Notes under the pieces: generated by a model
Told to the model about the DNA's origin: nothing
What the model saw: only the letters and a program-made list of their open reading frames with translations
Databases searched by the model: none
Shown here: piece after piece, positions 9,569 to 18,891 of the stretch
Layout: the number at the start of each line of letters is the position of its first letter
Position numbering within the stretch: position 1 is the stretch's first letter
NCBI GenBank assembly: GCA_018384745.1
Contig: JAHAYH010000115.1
Coordinates: 1-51,193 of the forward strand
Reading direction: 5' to 3'
Length of the DNA stretch: 51,193 bases
Source: Caryophanon sp.
Lineage (GTDB): Bacteria > Bacillota > Bacilli > Bacillales_A > Planococcaceae
Made by a program: the position numbers and the translations under genes

Positions 9569-9587
9569 TAAGAGGAGTGCTTTTATA

Positions 9588-10481
9588 ATGAATCTAGGTC
9601 GAGTTGCAACAGCTATGATTACGCCGTTTAAACAGGACGGCACAATCAATTATCCAGAATTAGAACGTATTATTAATCACTTAATCGAAAATGGTACCGA
9701 TGCGATTGTTGCATGTGGTACAACGTCAGAAAACCCAACGATGTCAACGGAGGAAAAAATTGAAGTTGTACGCTTCACGGTTGAAAAAGTTGCGGGACGA
9801 GTACCTGTCATTGCCGGAACAGGCGATAACGAAACAGCGTATTCCATCATGATGACACATAAAGCAGAGGAAAATGGGGCAGACGGTATTATGCTTGTAA
9901 CGCCGTACTACAACAAACCGAACCAACAAGGTATGTATGCCCACTTTACAACGATTGCAAAAGAAACGAAGCTACCGGTCATGCTCTATAACGTACCAGG
10001 ACGTACAGGTGCAAACTGTAAAGCAGAAACGACGGTAGCATTAAGTAAGATTGACAATATTACATGCGTGAAGGAAGCGAGTGGCGACCTAGATCAAATG
10101 GGCGACATTATTGAAAACGTAGATCCAGACTTTATCGTCTATAGCGGTGATGATGGCTTAACATTACCACTTCTTGCGATTGGTGGACGTGGTGTTATTT
10201 CTGTAGCCTCTCACGTTGTCGGCAACGATATGCAAAAGATGATCAAGGCGTTTGATGAAGGGCGTCATGCGGACGCAGCAGCGATTCACCGTGCATTACT
10301 ACCGCTTGTTCGCGCATTATTTGCACAGCCGAATCCATCGCCGATTAAATATGCGATGACGAAGCTTGGTTTTGATACGTTAGATGTACGCTTACCAATG
10401 GTGGAAATGACAGATGACGAAAAAGCCGCGTTTGACCGCATCTGGGATACATACCAAGAAAAAGCAAAAAACTTCAAGTAA
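9588..10481 (+). CDS. dapA: 4-hydroxy-tetrahydrodipicolinate synthase
   Basis: A 297-residue DapA, the aldolase-type enzyme that condenses pyruvate with aspartate semialdehyde in the first committed step to diaminopimelate and lysine. The Schiff-base lysine is in CVKEASGD (Lys162), the catalytic tyrosine in LYNVPGRTG (Tyr134) and the substrate loop in CGTTSENPTM, where many homologues have GTTGE. Length is normal for the family. GAGGAG precedes the ATG at a slightly long spacing. It is co-transcribed with asd and ends in a strong terminator. Asd and DapA act in sequence, so the pair supplies cell-wall precursors. Confidence 0.97.
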   Translation: MNLGRVATAMITPFKQDGTINYPELERIINHLIENGTDAIVACGTTSENPTMSTEEKIEVVRFTVEKVAGRVPVIAGTGDNETAYSIMMTHKAEENGADGIMLVTPYYNKPNQQGMYAHFTTIAKETKLPVMLYNVPGRTGANCKAETTVALSKIDNITCVKEASGDLDQMGDIIENVDPDFIVYSGDDGLTLPLLAIGGRGVISVASHVVGNDMQKMIKAFDEGRHADAAAIHRALLPLVRALFAQPNPSPIKYAMTKLGFDTLDVRLPMVEMTDDEKAAFDRIWDTYQEKAKNFK

Positions 10482-10499
10482 TAAGTAACACTCATCATC

Positions 10500-10540
10500 A
10501 AAAAGACGATCCGACCTTTACGAGTCGAATCGTCTTTTTT
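10500..10540 (+). terminator. Intrinsic terminator after dapA
   Basis: A long stem pairs AAAAGACGAT (10501-10510) with ATCGTCTTTT (10529-10538), extended inward by CGAC/GTCG, and ends in a T tract. Confidence 0.9.
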
Positions 10541-10702
10541 CGCGTCGTCATGCATCGGGGAAAAGCGCACTTACAAGGAGCCTATATGGCTGTGAACAAT
10601 CATTGTTTGTCTAAAAGTGAAAGAAAATCGCCGCATTTTCGTGAAAAATGCATGCAGCATTGCTTATATTTTGCCGAGGCGGAAAGAATTTCTTATTTTT
10701 GT

Positions 10703-10732
10703 TTGTACAAAGTGAGAACGACACCGTATAAT
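10703..10732 (+). promoter_or_regulatory. Sigma-A promoter for rnjB
   Basis: TTGTAC (10703-10708) and a consensus TATAAT (10727-10732) are separated by 18 bases, 46 bases upstream of the rnjB start. The stretch from 10541 to 10702 contains no supported gene; a short frame there lacks homology or a good ribosome-binding site. Confidence 0.7.
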
Positions 10733-10778
10733 AAGGACAAGTGGTTGTTGTTCGGGATATTTTTTAGGAGGAAATCAA

Positions 10779-12446
10779 GTGACGAAAACAAAAAATGAAT
10801 TAATTCGAGTAATCCCTCTCGGCGGTGTCGGCGAGATCGGAAAAGCAATGTACGTAATTGAAATTGACGAAGAGCTATTCGTTGTAGACAGTGGCTTAAT
10901 GTTCCCAGAGGACGAAATGCTAGGCATTGACATTGTCATTCCAGATATTACGTATTTAGAAGAAAATAAAGACCGCGTAAAAGGGATTTTCTTAACGCAC
11001 GGTCATGAAGATGCGATCGGGTCTATTGCGTACGTATTACGCAAAATTAAAGCGCCAGTGTACGGTTCTAAGTTAACAATTGCCCTTGCAAAAGAGCATT
11101 TAAAAGACTTGCCAGCACCGTACCAAGTAAAGTTCTTTGAAGTGACGAACCGCAGCCGTATGAATTTCAATTCTACGCACGTAACGTTCTTCCATACAAC
11201 ACATAGCATTCCAGACTCATTAGGAGTTGTGTTCCATACATCAGAAGGTGCCATTGTGCACACAGGTGAATTTAAATTTGATCAATCTGCACAAGGGAAA
11301 TTCCGTCCAGATTTAGCGAAAATGGCGCAGTTAGGTGAAGACGGCGTATTTATGCTATTATCGGAATCAACAGAAGCAGAACGCCCAGGTTATACGACGT
11401 CTGAAGCGGTAGTAAACGACCACTTAGCGAAAACATTCCACTCAGCACCAGGTCGTTTAATCGTTGCGTTATACGCATCAAACTTCATTCGCATTCAGCA
11501 AGTGCTACACCAAGCACATGCGTCACACCGTAAAGTTGCGATCATCGGTAAGCCGCTTGAAAAAGTAGTGGAGTTAGGCGTGAACTTAGGTTATTTAGAG
11601 GTGGAAGAAGATACAATTATTCCAATTCAAGATATTCATAAGTATAACGACGATGAGCTTGTCATTATCGCAACAGGTAATCAAGGTGAACCGTTAGATG
11701 CATTAGATAAAATTGTACGTAAGCATCACCGTGAATTAAAAATTAAAAATACCGATTCGGTGTTAATTACATTTACACCATCACCATCGATGGAAGTTCA
11801 AATGTTCAATACGATGAACAACTTAGCAAAAGCGGGTGCCAACGTCTTAACATCAGACAAAAAAGTACACGTATCAGGTCACGGTAGCCAAGAAGATTTA
11901 AAATTAATGTTAAACTTAATGAAGCCGAAATATTTTGTGCCAATTCAAGGGGAATACCGCATGTTAATTGCGCACTCGAAATTAGCGCAATCATTAGGAA
12001 TGCCGAAATCACAAATCTTTATCGCAGAAAAAGGCGATATCGTTGAATATAAAAACGGGAAAGTGCGCATGAGCGGCCGCGTACAAGCAGGCAACGTGTT
12101 AATCGATGGTTCAGGTGTCGGCGATGTCGGTAACATCGTATTACGCGATCGTAAGCTGTTATCACAAGATGGTATTTTCATCGTTGTTGTCACATTAAAC
12201 CGTGCACAAAAGAAAATTGCATCAGGTCCAGAAATTTTATCACGTGGTTTCGTATATGTGCGTGAATCAGAGGCGCTTATGCAAGAATCAGCGGATATCG
12301 CACGCAAAGTAATTGAAAAATATGTTGGTAAAGATACGTTTGAGTGGACGAATATTAAACAAGAAATCCGCGATACGTTAAACCAATATTTATTCCAAAA
12401 AACGAAGCGTCGTCCAATGATTATCCCAATCATTATGGAATATTAA
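10779..12446 (+). CDS. rnjB: Ribonuclease J2
   Basis: A 555-residue metallo-beta-lactamase/beta-CASP nuclease. The N-terminal RVIPLGGVGEIGKAMYVIEI and the VHVSGHGSQEDLKLML and IPIQGEYRM segments match the RNase J2 branch, and the location between dapA and the DNA translocase is that of B. subtilis ymfA/rnjB. RNase J2 partners RNase J1 in 5' exonuclease and endonuclease complexes. The metal motif reads HGHEDA, with alanine in place of the second-half histidine of HxHxDH, which fits the weak activity known for J2 proteins. The start is GTG at 10779, preceded by AGGAGG. It has its own promoter and a terminator. Confidence 0.93.
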   Translation: MTKTKNELIRVIPLGGVGEIGKAMYVIEIDEELFVVDSGLMFPEDEMLGIDIVIPDITYLEENKDRVKGIFLTHGHEDAIGSIAYVLRKIKAPVYGSKLTIALAKEHLKDLPAPYQVKFFEVTNRSRMNFNSTHVTFFHTTHSIPDSLGVVFHTSEGAIVHTGEFKFDQSAQGKFRPDLAKMAQLGEDGVFMLLSESTEAERPGYTTSEAVVNDHLAKTFHSAPGRLIVALYASNFIRIQQVLHQAHASHRKVAIIGKPLEKVVELGVNLGYLEVEEDTIIPIQDIHKYNDDELVIIATGNQGEPLDALDKIVRKHHRELKIKNTDSVLITFTPSPSMEVQMFNTMNNLAKAGANVLTSDKKVHVSGHGSQEDLKLMLNLMKPKYFVPIQGEYRMLIAHSKLAQSLGMPKSQIFIAEKGDIVEYKNGKVRMSGRVQAGNVLIDGSGVGDVGNIVLRDRKLLSQDGIFIVVVTLNRAQKKIASGPEILSRGFVYVRESEALMQESADIARKVIEKYVGKDTFEWTNIKQEIRDTLNQYLFQKTKRRPMIIPIIMEY

Positions 12447-12458
12447 AAAAACGAATGT

Positions 12459-12498
12459 AAACCTGCTGTTCACGTCATCCGTGAATGGTAGGTTTTTT
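12459..12498 (+). terminator. Intrinsic terminator after rnjB
   Basis: A 15-pair stem with three G-U pairs (12460-12474 with 12480-12494) is followed by TTTTTT. Confidence 0.85.
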
Positions 12499-12525
12499 GT
12501 TGTTTTGTAGAAAAGGATAAGAGCT

Positions 12526-12554
12526 TTGACAACGTTTCAAAATAGCCATACGAT
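12526..12554 (+). promoter_or_regulatory. Sigma-A promoter for the ftsK/spoIIIE gene
   Basis: A consensus -35 TTGACA (12526-12531) is followed after 17 bases by TACGAT (12549-12554), about 72 bases upstream of the start codon. Confidence 0.7.
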
Positions 12555-12625
12555 AGAGGGGAGAACTTTTTTTCGACAAAAACGTCTTGAGAAAAAGCTG
12601 GTCATGAAAGGAAAGAGGTGATTTG

Positions 12626-15010
12626 ATGGCACAGCAAAAAGAAGGAACACGTGCGCCGCGTCAGCGAAAAAAGCCGGCTGCACAAACGGAAGACAAGCCA
12701 AAGCGTACGCGGCAAAAGAAAACAACGAATACGCAATCATCGCGTCGTCCTGTAGACGGATCGGTGTTGAAATATCATCCACTCGCTTATGAAATCGTCG
12801 GTATTTTGTTGATCGCACTCGCGGTCGTTATTTTCCAACAATACGGCGTTGTCGGGCGCGCGCTGCAATCGACAGCTCGCTTTTTCTTTGGCAACTTGCA
12901 CTTTATTATTCCCGTTTTATTAATTTTATCGGCAGTAGCACTTATGCTGCGACGAAAAGTTGAATTGAAAAACCGAATCGTTGCAGGGATTGCCCTCATG
13001 TTTACGAGTTTTATTATTTTTAGCCATGCGTTATTGTTTGAGCAATTAACAGCATCAGGTGACTTAGCATCGACATCGGTGTTAAAGGAAACGTGGAATT
13101 TACTTATTACGACAGGCGGCATTGAAAACCGCTCCGGTGCATTAGGAGGCGGCATGATTGGCGGCTTGATCTTTAGTGTGCTGTCGTTGTTGTTTGACGT
13201 GACAGGCACGAAAGTTTTAGCGTGGGTATTATTGCTTGTAAGTGCGCTGTTGCTTGGTGGCAAGGCATTAATGCCACTTGTAACTGAACGCATAACAGCA
13301 CTGCGTGAACGGGCATCTACGGCGTTTCAACGCAAATTGGTGCAGTGGAAAGAGCGTCGCAGTAAACAGCATGAGGAGGCGCTTATTGACAAGCCAAAAC
13401 GTGAACGAAAGCGCAAGCAAGATGTGGCACTTTCAGCAGAGGAAGTCGAGCAAGTGCGACAAGAAGTGCAGGAGCCTGCACCGCAAGAGGAAATTGTGAT
13501 TAAAACATTTGCAGAGCGAGTAAATGATGAAAAGCCGTTTAATTCTGAACAAAATCAGGAATATAAACAGCAAGAGCTTGTGCAATCGTCAACGGATGAT
13601 CAAACGGCCTATATGCTGCCGACAATCGATGTGTTAAAGCGTTCTGAGGCACAAGACCAAAGCGACGAAAAGCGTAATGCAGAGATCAATAAACGACGCT
13701 TAGAAGAAACGTTTGAAAGCTTTAACGTGCGTGCACGCGTGACGAACGTACTGCTCGGTCCCGCCGTCACAAAATACGAAGTGACACCAGAGCCAGGGTA
13801 CAAAATTAGTAAAATTGTGAGCTTGCAAGATGATTTAGCGCTCGCACTTGCTGCGAAAGATATTCGTATTGAAGCACCCATTCCAGGGAAGTCAGCAGTC
13901 GGCATTGAAGTGCCAAACAGCGAGGTTGCCGTCGTGACATTGCGCGACGTGTTAGAAACAGATGCGAACAACAAGCCGGATTCAAAGCTGCTAATAGGCT
14001 TTGGTATTGATGTAACGGGCGAACCGATTTTAGCAGAGCTCAATAAAATGCCCCACTTGCTCGTTGCCGGTTCTACAGGTAGTGGGAAAAGTGTATGCAT
14101 TAACGGGATCATCGTATCGATTTTAATGCGCGCGAAGCCTCATGAAGTGAAAATGATGATGATTGACCCGAAAATGGTCGAATTAAACGTTTATAACGGC
14201 ATTCCGCATTTATTAGCACCAGTTGTGACAGACCCGCGTAAAGCAGCACAGGCGCTTCAAAAGGTCGTTTCGGAAATGGAACGACGCTACGAGCTATTTT
14301 CACATACCGGTACCCGCAACATTGAAGGGTATAATGCACATATAGTATGTCACAATGAAGAAACAGGCGAAAAACAGCCGAAATTACCGTACATTGTTGT
14401 GATCGTTGACGAGTTAGCGGACTTAATGATGGTCGCGTCAAATGAAGTGGAAGATGCCATTATGCGACTTGCTCAAATGGCGCGTGCAGCGGGTATTCAT
14501 TTAATCATTGCGACGCAGCGTCCGTCTGTAGATGTTATCACAGGTATTATTAAGGCAAACATCCCGTCGCGTATTGCGTTTGCGGTATCGTCGGCCATTG
14601 ATTCGCGCACCATTTTAGATATGGGTGGTGCGGAAAAATTACTCGGGCGTGGGGACATGTTATTTATGCCGGCAGGTGTATCAAAACCGACCCGCGTACA
14701 AGGGGCATTTTTATCCGATAAAGAAGTAGAAAACATTACACAATATGTCATTGCACAGCAAAAGGCACAATATGAAGAAAGCATGATCCCAACAGATGAA
14801 GAAGTGATGCACATTGATGACGATGTTGACGAGTTGTATGCTCAAGCAGTCGAGTTAGTCATCGAGATGCAAAGCGCGTCTGTATCGATGCTTCAACGTA
14901 AGTTTAAAATAGGCTATTCAAGGGCTGCACGCATTGTTGACCAAATGGAAGACCGCGGCATTGTTGGTCCACCTGAAGGGTCAAAACCTCGAAAGGTACT
15001 TACGTCATAA
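12626..15010 (+). CDS. ftsK: DNA translocase FtsK/SpoIIIE
   Basis: A 794-residue membrane-anchored DNA pump that clears chromosomal DNA from the division septum. After a basic, low-complexity N-terminus there are four or five transmembrane segments between about residues 50 and 220 (for example [17 protein letters not shown]-like region), then a charged linker, and the motor domain. Walker A is GSTGSGKS (about residues 482-489), Walker B is [12 protein letters not shown], and the C-terminal gamma winged-helix domain ([18 protein letters not shown]) reads orienting sequences. ATG 12626 is preferred over the adjacent TTG 12623 because of the GAGGTG spacing. This is the spoIIIE locus of B. subtilis; in a non-sporulator it would serve vegetative chromosome segregation. 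tepA and ylzJ, usually upstream, are absent. Confidence 0.95.
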   Translation: MAQQKEGTRAPRQRKKPAAQTEDKPKRTRQKKTTNTQSSRRPVDGSVLKYHPLAYEIVGILLIALAVVIFQQYGVVGRALQSTARFFFGNLHFIIPVLLILSAVALMLRRKVELKNRIVAGIALMFTSFIIFSHALLFEQLTASGDLASTSVLKETWNLLITTGGIENRSGALGGGMIGGLIFSVLSLLFDVTGTKVLAWVLLLVSALLLGGKALMPLVTERITALRERASTAFQRKLVQWKERRSKQHEEALIDKPKRERKRKQDVALSAEEVEQVRQEVQEPAPQEEIVIKTFAERVNDEKPFNSEQNQEYKQQELVQSSTDDQTAYMLPTIDVLKRSEAQDQSDEKRNAEINKRRLEETFESFNVRARVTNVLLGPAVTKYEVTPEPGYKISKIVSLQDDLALALAAKDIRIEAPIPGKSAVGIEVPNSEVAVVTLRDVLETDANNKPDSKLLIGFGIDVTGEPILAELNKMPHLLVAGSTGSGKSVCINGIIVSILMRAKPHEVKMMMIDPKMVELNVYNGIPHLLAPVVTDPRKAAQALQKVVSEMERRYELFSHTGTRNIEGYNAHIVCHNEETGEKQPKLPYIVVIVDELADLMMVASNEVEDAIMRLAQMARAAGIHLIIATQRPSVDVITGIIKANIPSRIAFAVSSAIDSRTILDMGGAEKLLGRGDMLFMPAGVSKPTRVQGAFLSDKEVENITQYVIAQQKAQYEESMIPTDEEVMHIDDDVDELYAQAVELVIEMQSASVSMLQRKFKIGYSRAARIVDQMEDRGIVGPPEGSKPRKVLTS

Positions 15011-15032
15011 ATTTCCAAATTGCTGTTTTAAG

Positions 15033-15088
15033 AATTGCAGTCCGATTCAGATAATTAATTTTTCTGTTCTAACTGCAATTTTTTTTAT
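15033..15088 (+). terminator. Intrinsic terminator after ftsK
   Basis: A 9-bp perfect stem (AATTGCAGT at 15033-15041 with ACTGCAATT at 15072-15080) with a 30-base loop is followed by eight or more T residues. Confidence 0.7.
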
Positions 15089-15127
15089 CAAAAAAGGATG
15101 AATTATGATGTATTATTTATAAAAGTA

Positions 15128-15156
15128 TTCCTTTTTAAAACGAAAAGTGTTATATT
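15128..15156 (+). promoter_or_regulatory. Weak candidate promoter for the gntR-nup genes
   Basis: TTCCTT (15128-15133) and TATATT (15151-15156) are 17 bases apart. The -35 match is poor, so this is tentative. A dyad that could bind the regulator lies 28 bases downstream. Confidence 0.35.
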
Positions 15157-15183
15157 ATTTCTCGATTAGTAGGGATGTTTTAC

Positions 15184-15197
15184 ATCAGATGTCTGAT
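15184..15197. promoter_or_regulatory. Candidate operator dyad upstream of gntR
   Basis: ATCAGA and TCTGAT flank two central bases, giving a perfect 6-bp inverted repeat 25 bases before the regulator's GTG. Its size and position between the likely promoter and start fit autoregulation by a GntR-type dimer. I see no second copy before the transporter genes. Confidence 0.45.
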
Positions 15198-15221
15198 TTC
15201 TAACTTTGGTGGTGGTTAAAG

Positions 15222-15953
15222 GTGACTATTAAATCTGATCATCGTCATTTGTATTTACAAGTAATCGATCGATTAAAAGCTGACATTGAGCAAGGAATTT
15301 TTAAAGAAAACGAGAAATTACCTTCTGAATTTGAGCTGTCGAAAATGCTAGGAGTAAGCCGCGCAACGCTGCGAGAGGCATTGCGATTACTAGAAGAAGA
15401 AAACGTTATTATTCGTCGACACGGAGTTGGGACGTTTGTGAACCCAAAGCCTGTCTTTACATCAGGAATTGAACAGCTAACAAGTATTTCTTCGATGATT
15501 GAAAAAGCTGGGATGGTACCGGGTACAGAGTTTTTAAGCGCTGTGGAAACTGCACCTTCTGAAGATGATATGAAGCGTTTCGAAAATACAGAGAGCGACA
15601 AAATAATCACAATTGAGCGGGTTAGGACAGCTGATGGCGAACCGGTCGTTTATTGTATTGATCAGGCTCCAACAAGTTTACTGCCGAGCGATTTTGCCGA
15701 GAGCAATCATCGGGAGTCAATTTTTGAAGCAATCGAACAAACAGGAACTGTTCGTGTAGCGTATGCCGTTACATATATTGATCCTGTTGGGTATCATGAA
15801 AAAGCGTCTCCGATTTTAAAATGCAATCGCGAGACCGCATTACTCGTATTAAAACAACTGCACTATGACGAAAATGATCGCGTAGTGCTCTATTCAAAAA
15901 ACTATTTTAGAGCTGATAAGTTCAGCTTCCATGTAGTACGCAAACGGGTGTAA
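15222..15953 (+). CDS. ymfC: GntR/HutC family transcriptional regulator
   Basis: A 243-residue regulator with an N-terminal winged helix (residues 5-75: [19 protein letters not shown], then [18 protein letters not shown] and GVGTFV) and a C-terminal UTRA ligand-binding domain, the layout of the HutC subfamily. It corresponds in position to B. subtilis YmfC. The start is GTG at 15222 with only a modest GGTGG site. It lies directly upstream of, and co-directional with, the BMP lipoprotein and ABC transporter genes, 52 bases from the lipoprotein start, so it probably controls that importer and senses a nucleoside-related ligand; this is inference. A perfect dyad upstream may be its own operator. 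Confidence 0.88.
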   Translation: MTIKSDHRHLYLQVIDRLKADIEQGIFKENEKLPSEFELSKMLGVSRATLREALRLLEEENVIIRRHGVGTFVNPKPVFTSGIEQLTSISSMIEKAGMVPGTEFLSAVETAPSEDDMKRFENTESDKIITIERVRTADGEPVVYCIDQAPTSLLPSDFAESNHRESIFEAIEQTGTVRVAYAVTYIDPVGYHEKASPILKCNRETALLVLKQLHYDENDRVVLYSKNYFRADKFSFHVVRKRV

Positions 15954-16005
15954 AACATTCTTCTCGTATTACCTGCTAATTACAAAATTCTAGGGGGATT
16001 CTCAA

Positions 16006-17088
16006 ATGAAAAAGCGTAAATTTGGTTTTGCATTAACAGCGGTATTAGCTGCTGGTACAGTATTAGCTGCATGTGGTGACGAAGAAACAACAGACAATGG
16101 TTCTTCAACAACTGAAGAAGGTTCAAACTCTGGTGATGCTTTCTCAGTAGCGATGGTTACAGACGTAGGTGGCGTGGATGACAAATCATTCAACCAATCT
16201 GCTTGGGAAGGGATCCAAGAATTTGGTGCTGCAAACGGTTTATCAAAAGGTGACGGTGGTTTTGACTACTTACAATCAGCTTCTGACGCAGACTACAACA
16301 CAAACATCAACAACTTATTACGTCGTGACTTCGACTTAGTATTCGGTGTTGGATTCATGATGGCAGACGCAATGGGTGAAATCGCAAACGAAAACCCAGA
16401 TGCAAAATTAGCCATCATTGACTCTGAAGTAGATGCACCAAACGTAGTATCTGTACTATTCAAAGAGCAAGAAGGTGCATTCTTAGCAGGTGCAGCCGCA
16501 GCTTCTATGTCTGAATCAGGCAAAATCGGTTTCGTAGGTGGCGTTGATATTCCAGTAATCAACCGCTTCCACGCAGGTTACGTTGCAGGGGCACAAGCAG
16601 TAAACCCTGACATCGAAATTCAAGTACAATACACAGGTGCATTCGATAAAGCAGACTTAGGTAAAACAGCTGCTAACTTAATGTACTCTTCTGGCGTAGA
16701 TATCATTTTCCACGCAGCTGGTGGTACGGGTAACGGTGTATTCTCTGAAGCAAAAGAGCGTAAAGCAAAAGATCCTGATGCAAACGTTTGGGTAATCGGT
16801 GTAGACGCAGACCAATATGACGAAGGTCAAGTGGATGCAGATACAAACGTTACATTAACATCAATGTTAAAAGGTGTTAACGCAGCGGTAGTAGATATTT
16901 CTACACGTGCACAAGACGGTGAATTCAACGGCGGTGAAACGTTAGTATACGGTCTGAAAGAAGGCGGCGTACAATTAGCGGATTCTCGTGGCGCAATCCC
17001 TGAAGATGTAATGGCAGTTATTGAAGATTACACAGCAAAAATTTCTTCTGGTGAAATTACAGTTCCTGAAGAAAAGCCAGCTAAATAA
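16006..17088 (+). CDS. nupN: BMP family ABC transporter substrate-binding lipoprotein
   Basis: A 360-residue lipoprotein of the BMP/PnrA family, nucleoside-binding proteins such as B. subtilis NupN (YufN). The signal peptide MKKRKFGFALTAVLAAG ends in the lipobox LAAC, with the lipidated cysteine at residue 23 followed by an acidic and Ser/Thr-rich linker. The mature domain has DVGGVDDKSFNQSAWEG, the family's conserved N-terminal block, and GGTGNGVFSEA. It should sit on the outer face of the membrane and feed the adjacent ATPase and permeases. The start has a strong AGGGGGA site. A terminator follows its stop, which would give more lipoprotein than transporter transcript, a common arrangement. 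Confidence 0.93.
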   Translation: MKKRKFGFALTAVLAAGTVLAACGDEETTDNGSSTTEEGSNSGDAFSVAMVTDVGGVDDKSFNQSAWEGIQEFGAANGLSKGDGGFDYLQSASDADYNTNINNLLRRDFDLVFGVGFMMADAMGEIANENPDAKLAIIDSEVDAPNVVSVLFKEQEGAFLAGAAAASMSESGKIGFVGGVDIPVINRFHAGYVAGAQAVNPDIEIQVQYTGAFDKADLGKTAANLMYSSGVDIIFHAAGGTGNGVFSEAKERKAKDPDANVWVIGVDADQYDEGQVDADTNVTLTSMLKGVNAAVVDISTRAQDGEFNGGETLVYGLKEGGVQLADSRGAIPEDVMAVIEDYTAKISSGEITVPEEKPAK

Positions 17089-17118
17089 TTTTCAAAGGCG
17101 ATCGCTTACAGACATTCA

Positions 17119-17156
17119 CATCATAGAGGTCATCGCGGCTTCTATGATGTTTTTTA
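17119..17156 (+). terminator. Intrinsic terminator after nupN
   Basis: CATCATAGA (17119-17127) pairs with TCTATGATG (17141-17149), followed by a run of T. It probably allows partial read-through to the ATPase gene. Confidence 0.8.
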
Positions 17157-17195
17157 TGAAATAAACTTATTGTTCAGTAAATTGTAAATTGTTAG

Positions 17196-17225
17196 ATGAA
17201 AGATTTGTTTTTACAAGTCTTTCAT
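17196..17225 (+). repeat. Hairpin in the nupN-nupO gap
   Basis: ATGAAAGATTTG (17196-17207) and CAAGTCTTTCAT (17214-17225) form a 12-pair RNA stem with one G-U pair and a six-base loop. No T tract follows, so it is not a standard terminator. It could stabilise or process the mRNA, or be a protein-binding dyad. Confidence 0.6.
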
Positions 17226-17340
17226 GTGGTAATTTAAGAGTACCTTTCATTACGACAATGATGATGAAGTAAGTACAGTATTTGTACGCAAAATAAAAAC
17301 ATTACATTCAAATTTTGACATGCCTAAAGGAGTGATTACA

Positions 17341-18891
17341 GTGGAATATGTGATTGAGATGCTAGGAATTCGTAAAGAGTTCGGTAATTTCGTAGCGAAT
17401 AACAATATCACGCTCCAACTAAAAAAAGGCGAAATTCATGCACTGCTTGGAGAAAACGGTGCCGGGAAATCGACTTTAATGAACGTCTTATTCGGTCTTT
17501 ATCAGCCGGAAGCGGGCGAAATTCGTGTCAACGGGAAAACGGTAAGCATTGCGAACCCAAACGTAGCGAATGACTTAGGAATTGGGATGGTTCACCAACA
17601 CTTTATGTTAGTGGAAAATTTCACCGTAACAGAAAATATCATTTTAGGCAGTGAGCCAACGAAATTCGGTACGGTTAACATTCGACAAGCCGCGAAAAAA
17701 GTAAAAGAGCTGTCAGAGCGCTACAACTTAGATGTGGATCCAAATGCGAAAATTGAAGACATTTCGGTCGGTATGCAGCAGCGTGTTGAAATTTTAAAGA
17801 CGTTATACCGCGGCGCAGAAATGCTTATTTTCGACGAACCAACCGCTTCGTTAACACCGCAAGAAATTGAAGAGCTTATTCAAATTATGCGTCTTCTTAT
17901 TAAAGAAGGAAAGTCGATCATTATTATTACGCATAAGCTAAAAGAAATTATGGAAGTATCGGACCGCGTGACAATCATTCGTAAAGGGGAAGGCATTGGC
18001 ACAGTCGTGACAGCTGAAACGAATCCGAACGAGTTAGCGGAATTAATGGTTGGTCGTCAAGTTGAGTTTAAAACGGAGAAGAAAGATGCAACACCAGGTG
18101 AGGATGTGCTGGTCATTAATGATTTAACGGTGGCAGATTACCGTGGCATCGACAAAGTGGTGAACTTAAACTTAAACATTCGTAAAGGTGAAATCGTAGG
18201 GATTGCAGGGATTGACGGCAATGGTCAATCAGAATTAATTGAAGCGATTACCGGCTTACGTAAAGTGAAAAGCGGTTCGATTACATTAAATGGTCAAAAC
18301 ATTACAAACTTAAAGCCGCGTGATATTACGGAATCAGGTGTTGGACATATTCCAGAAGACCGTCATAAGCACGGCTTAGTACTCGATTTCCCAATCGGTC
18401 ACAACATTGCACTGCAAACGTATTATAAAGCGCCAATTTCAAAAGGCATGATCATGGATTACAAAAAGATCAACGAAAAAGCGCGTCAAATTATTGAAGA
18501 ATACGACGTGCGTACAGGGCATGGGGAAATGACACCAGCACGCGCGTTATCAGGTGGTAACCAGCAAAAAGCGATCATCGGTCGTGAAGTAGACCGCGAT
18601 CCAGATTTATTAATCGCAGCACTTCCGACGCGTGGATTAGACGTTGGGGCAATTGAGTTTATTCACTCTCGTTTAATCGAGCAACGCGATAAAGGAAAAG
18701 CGGTATTATTAATTTCGTTTGAATTAGATGAAGTTATGAACGTATCGGACCGCATTGCCGTTATTTATGACGGTACAATCGTTGATACGGTATATCCGAA
18801 GTTAACGAACGAGCAAGAGCTAGGGCTATTAATGGCTGGTGAAGCGCGTCAATCAAAACCGGATATGCTTGCAAAAGGAGGGACAGAATAA
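17341..18891 (+). CDS. nupO: Nucleoside ABC transporter ATP-binding protein
   Basis: A 516-residue protein with two ATPase domains in tandem, as in NupO (YufO) and sugar importers of the RbsA type. Domain 1 has Walker A GENGAGKST, a variant signature SVGMQQRVEI and Walker B MLIFDEPTAS. Domain 2 has the family's degenerate Walker A (GIDGNGQSE), a consensus signature LSGGNQQK and a degenerate Walker B (AALPTRGLD). GTG 17341 is preferred over the in-frame ATG 17320 because AAAGGAG lies eight bases before the GTG and the conserved N-terminus (MEYVIEMLGIRKEFG) begins there. It powers import through NupP and NupQ. nupP starts directly after its stop. Confidence 0.93.
   Translation: MEYVIEMLGIRKEFGNFVANNNITLQLKKGEIHALLGENGAGKSTLMNVLFGLYQPEAGEIRVNGKTVSIANPNVANDLGIGMVHQHFMLVENFTVTENIILGSEPTKFGTVNIRQAAKKVKELSERYNLDVDPNAKIEDISVGMQQRVEILKTLYRGAEMLIFDEPTASLTPQEIEELIQIMRLLIKEGKSIIIITHKLKEIMEVSDRVTIIRKGEGIGTVVTAETNPNELAELMVGRQVEFKTEKKDATPGEDVLVINDLTVADYRGIDKVVNLNLNIRKGEIVGIAGIDGNGQSELIEAITGLRKVKSGSITLNGQNITNLKPRDITESGVGHIPEDRHKHGLVLDFPIGHNIALQTYYKAPISKGMIMDYKKINEKARQIIEEYDVRTGHGEMTPARALSGGNQQKAIIGREVDRDPDLLIAALPTRGLDVGAIEFIHSRLIEQRDKGKAVLLISFELDEVMNVSDRIAVIYDGTIVDTVYPKLTNEQELGLLMAGEARQSKPDMLAKGGTE

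Noticed and set aside
10550-10798. 82-codon plus-strand frame before rnjB
   Set aside because: It spans the rnjB promoter and start, has low-complexity composition and no homology.
12787-13293. 168-codon minus-strand frame inside the ftsK gene
   Set aside because: It lies opposite the transmembrane coding segments and has no start signal.
18196-18660. Degenerate Walker motifs in the second ATPase domain of NupO as damage
   Set aside because: GNGQSE and PTRGLD forms are normal in this two-domain importer ATPase family.
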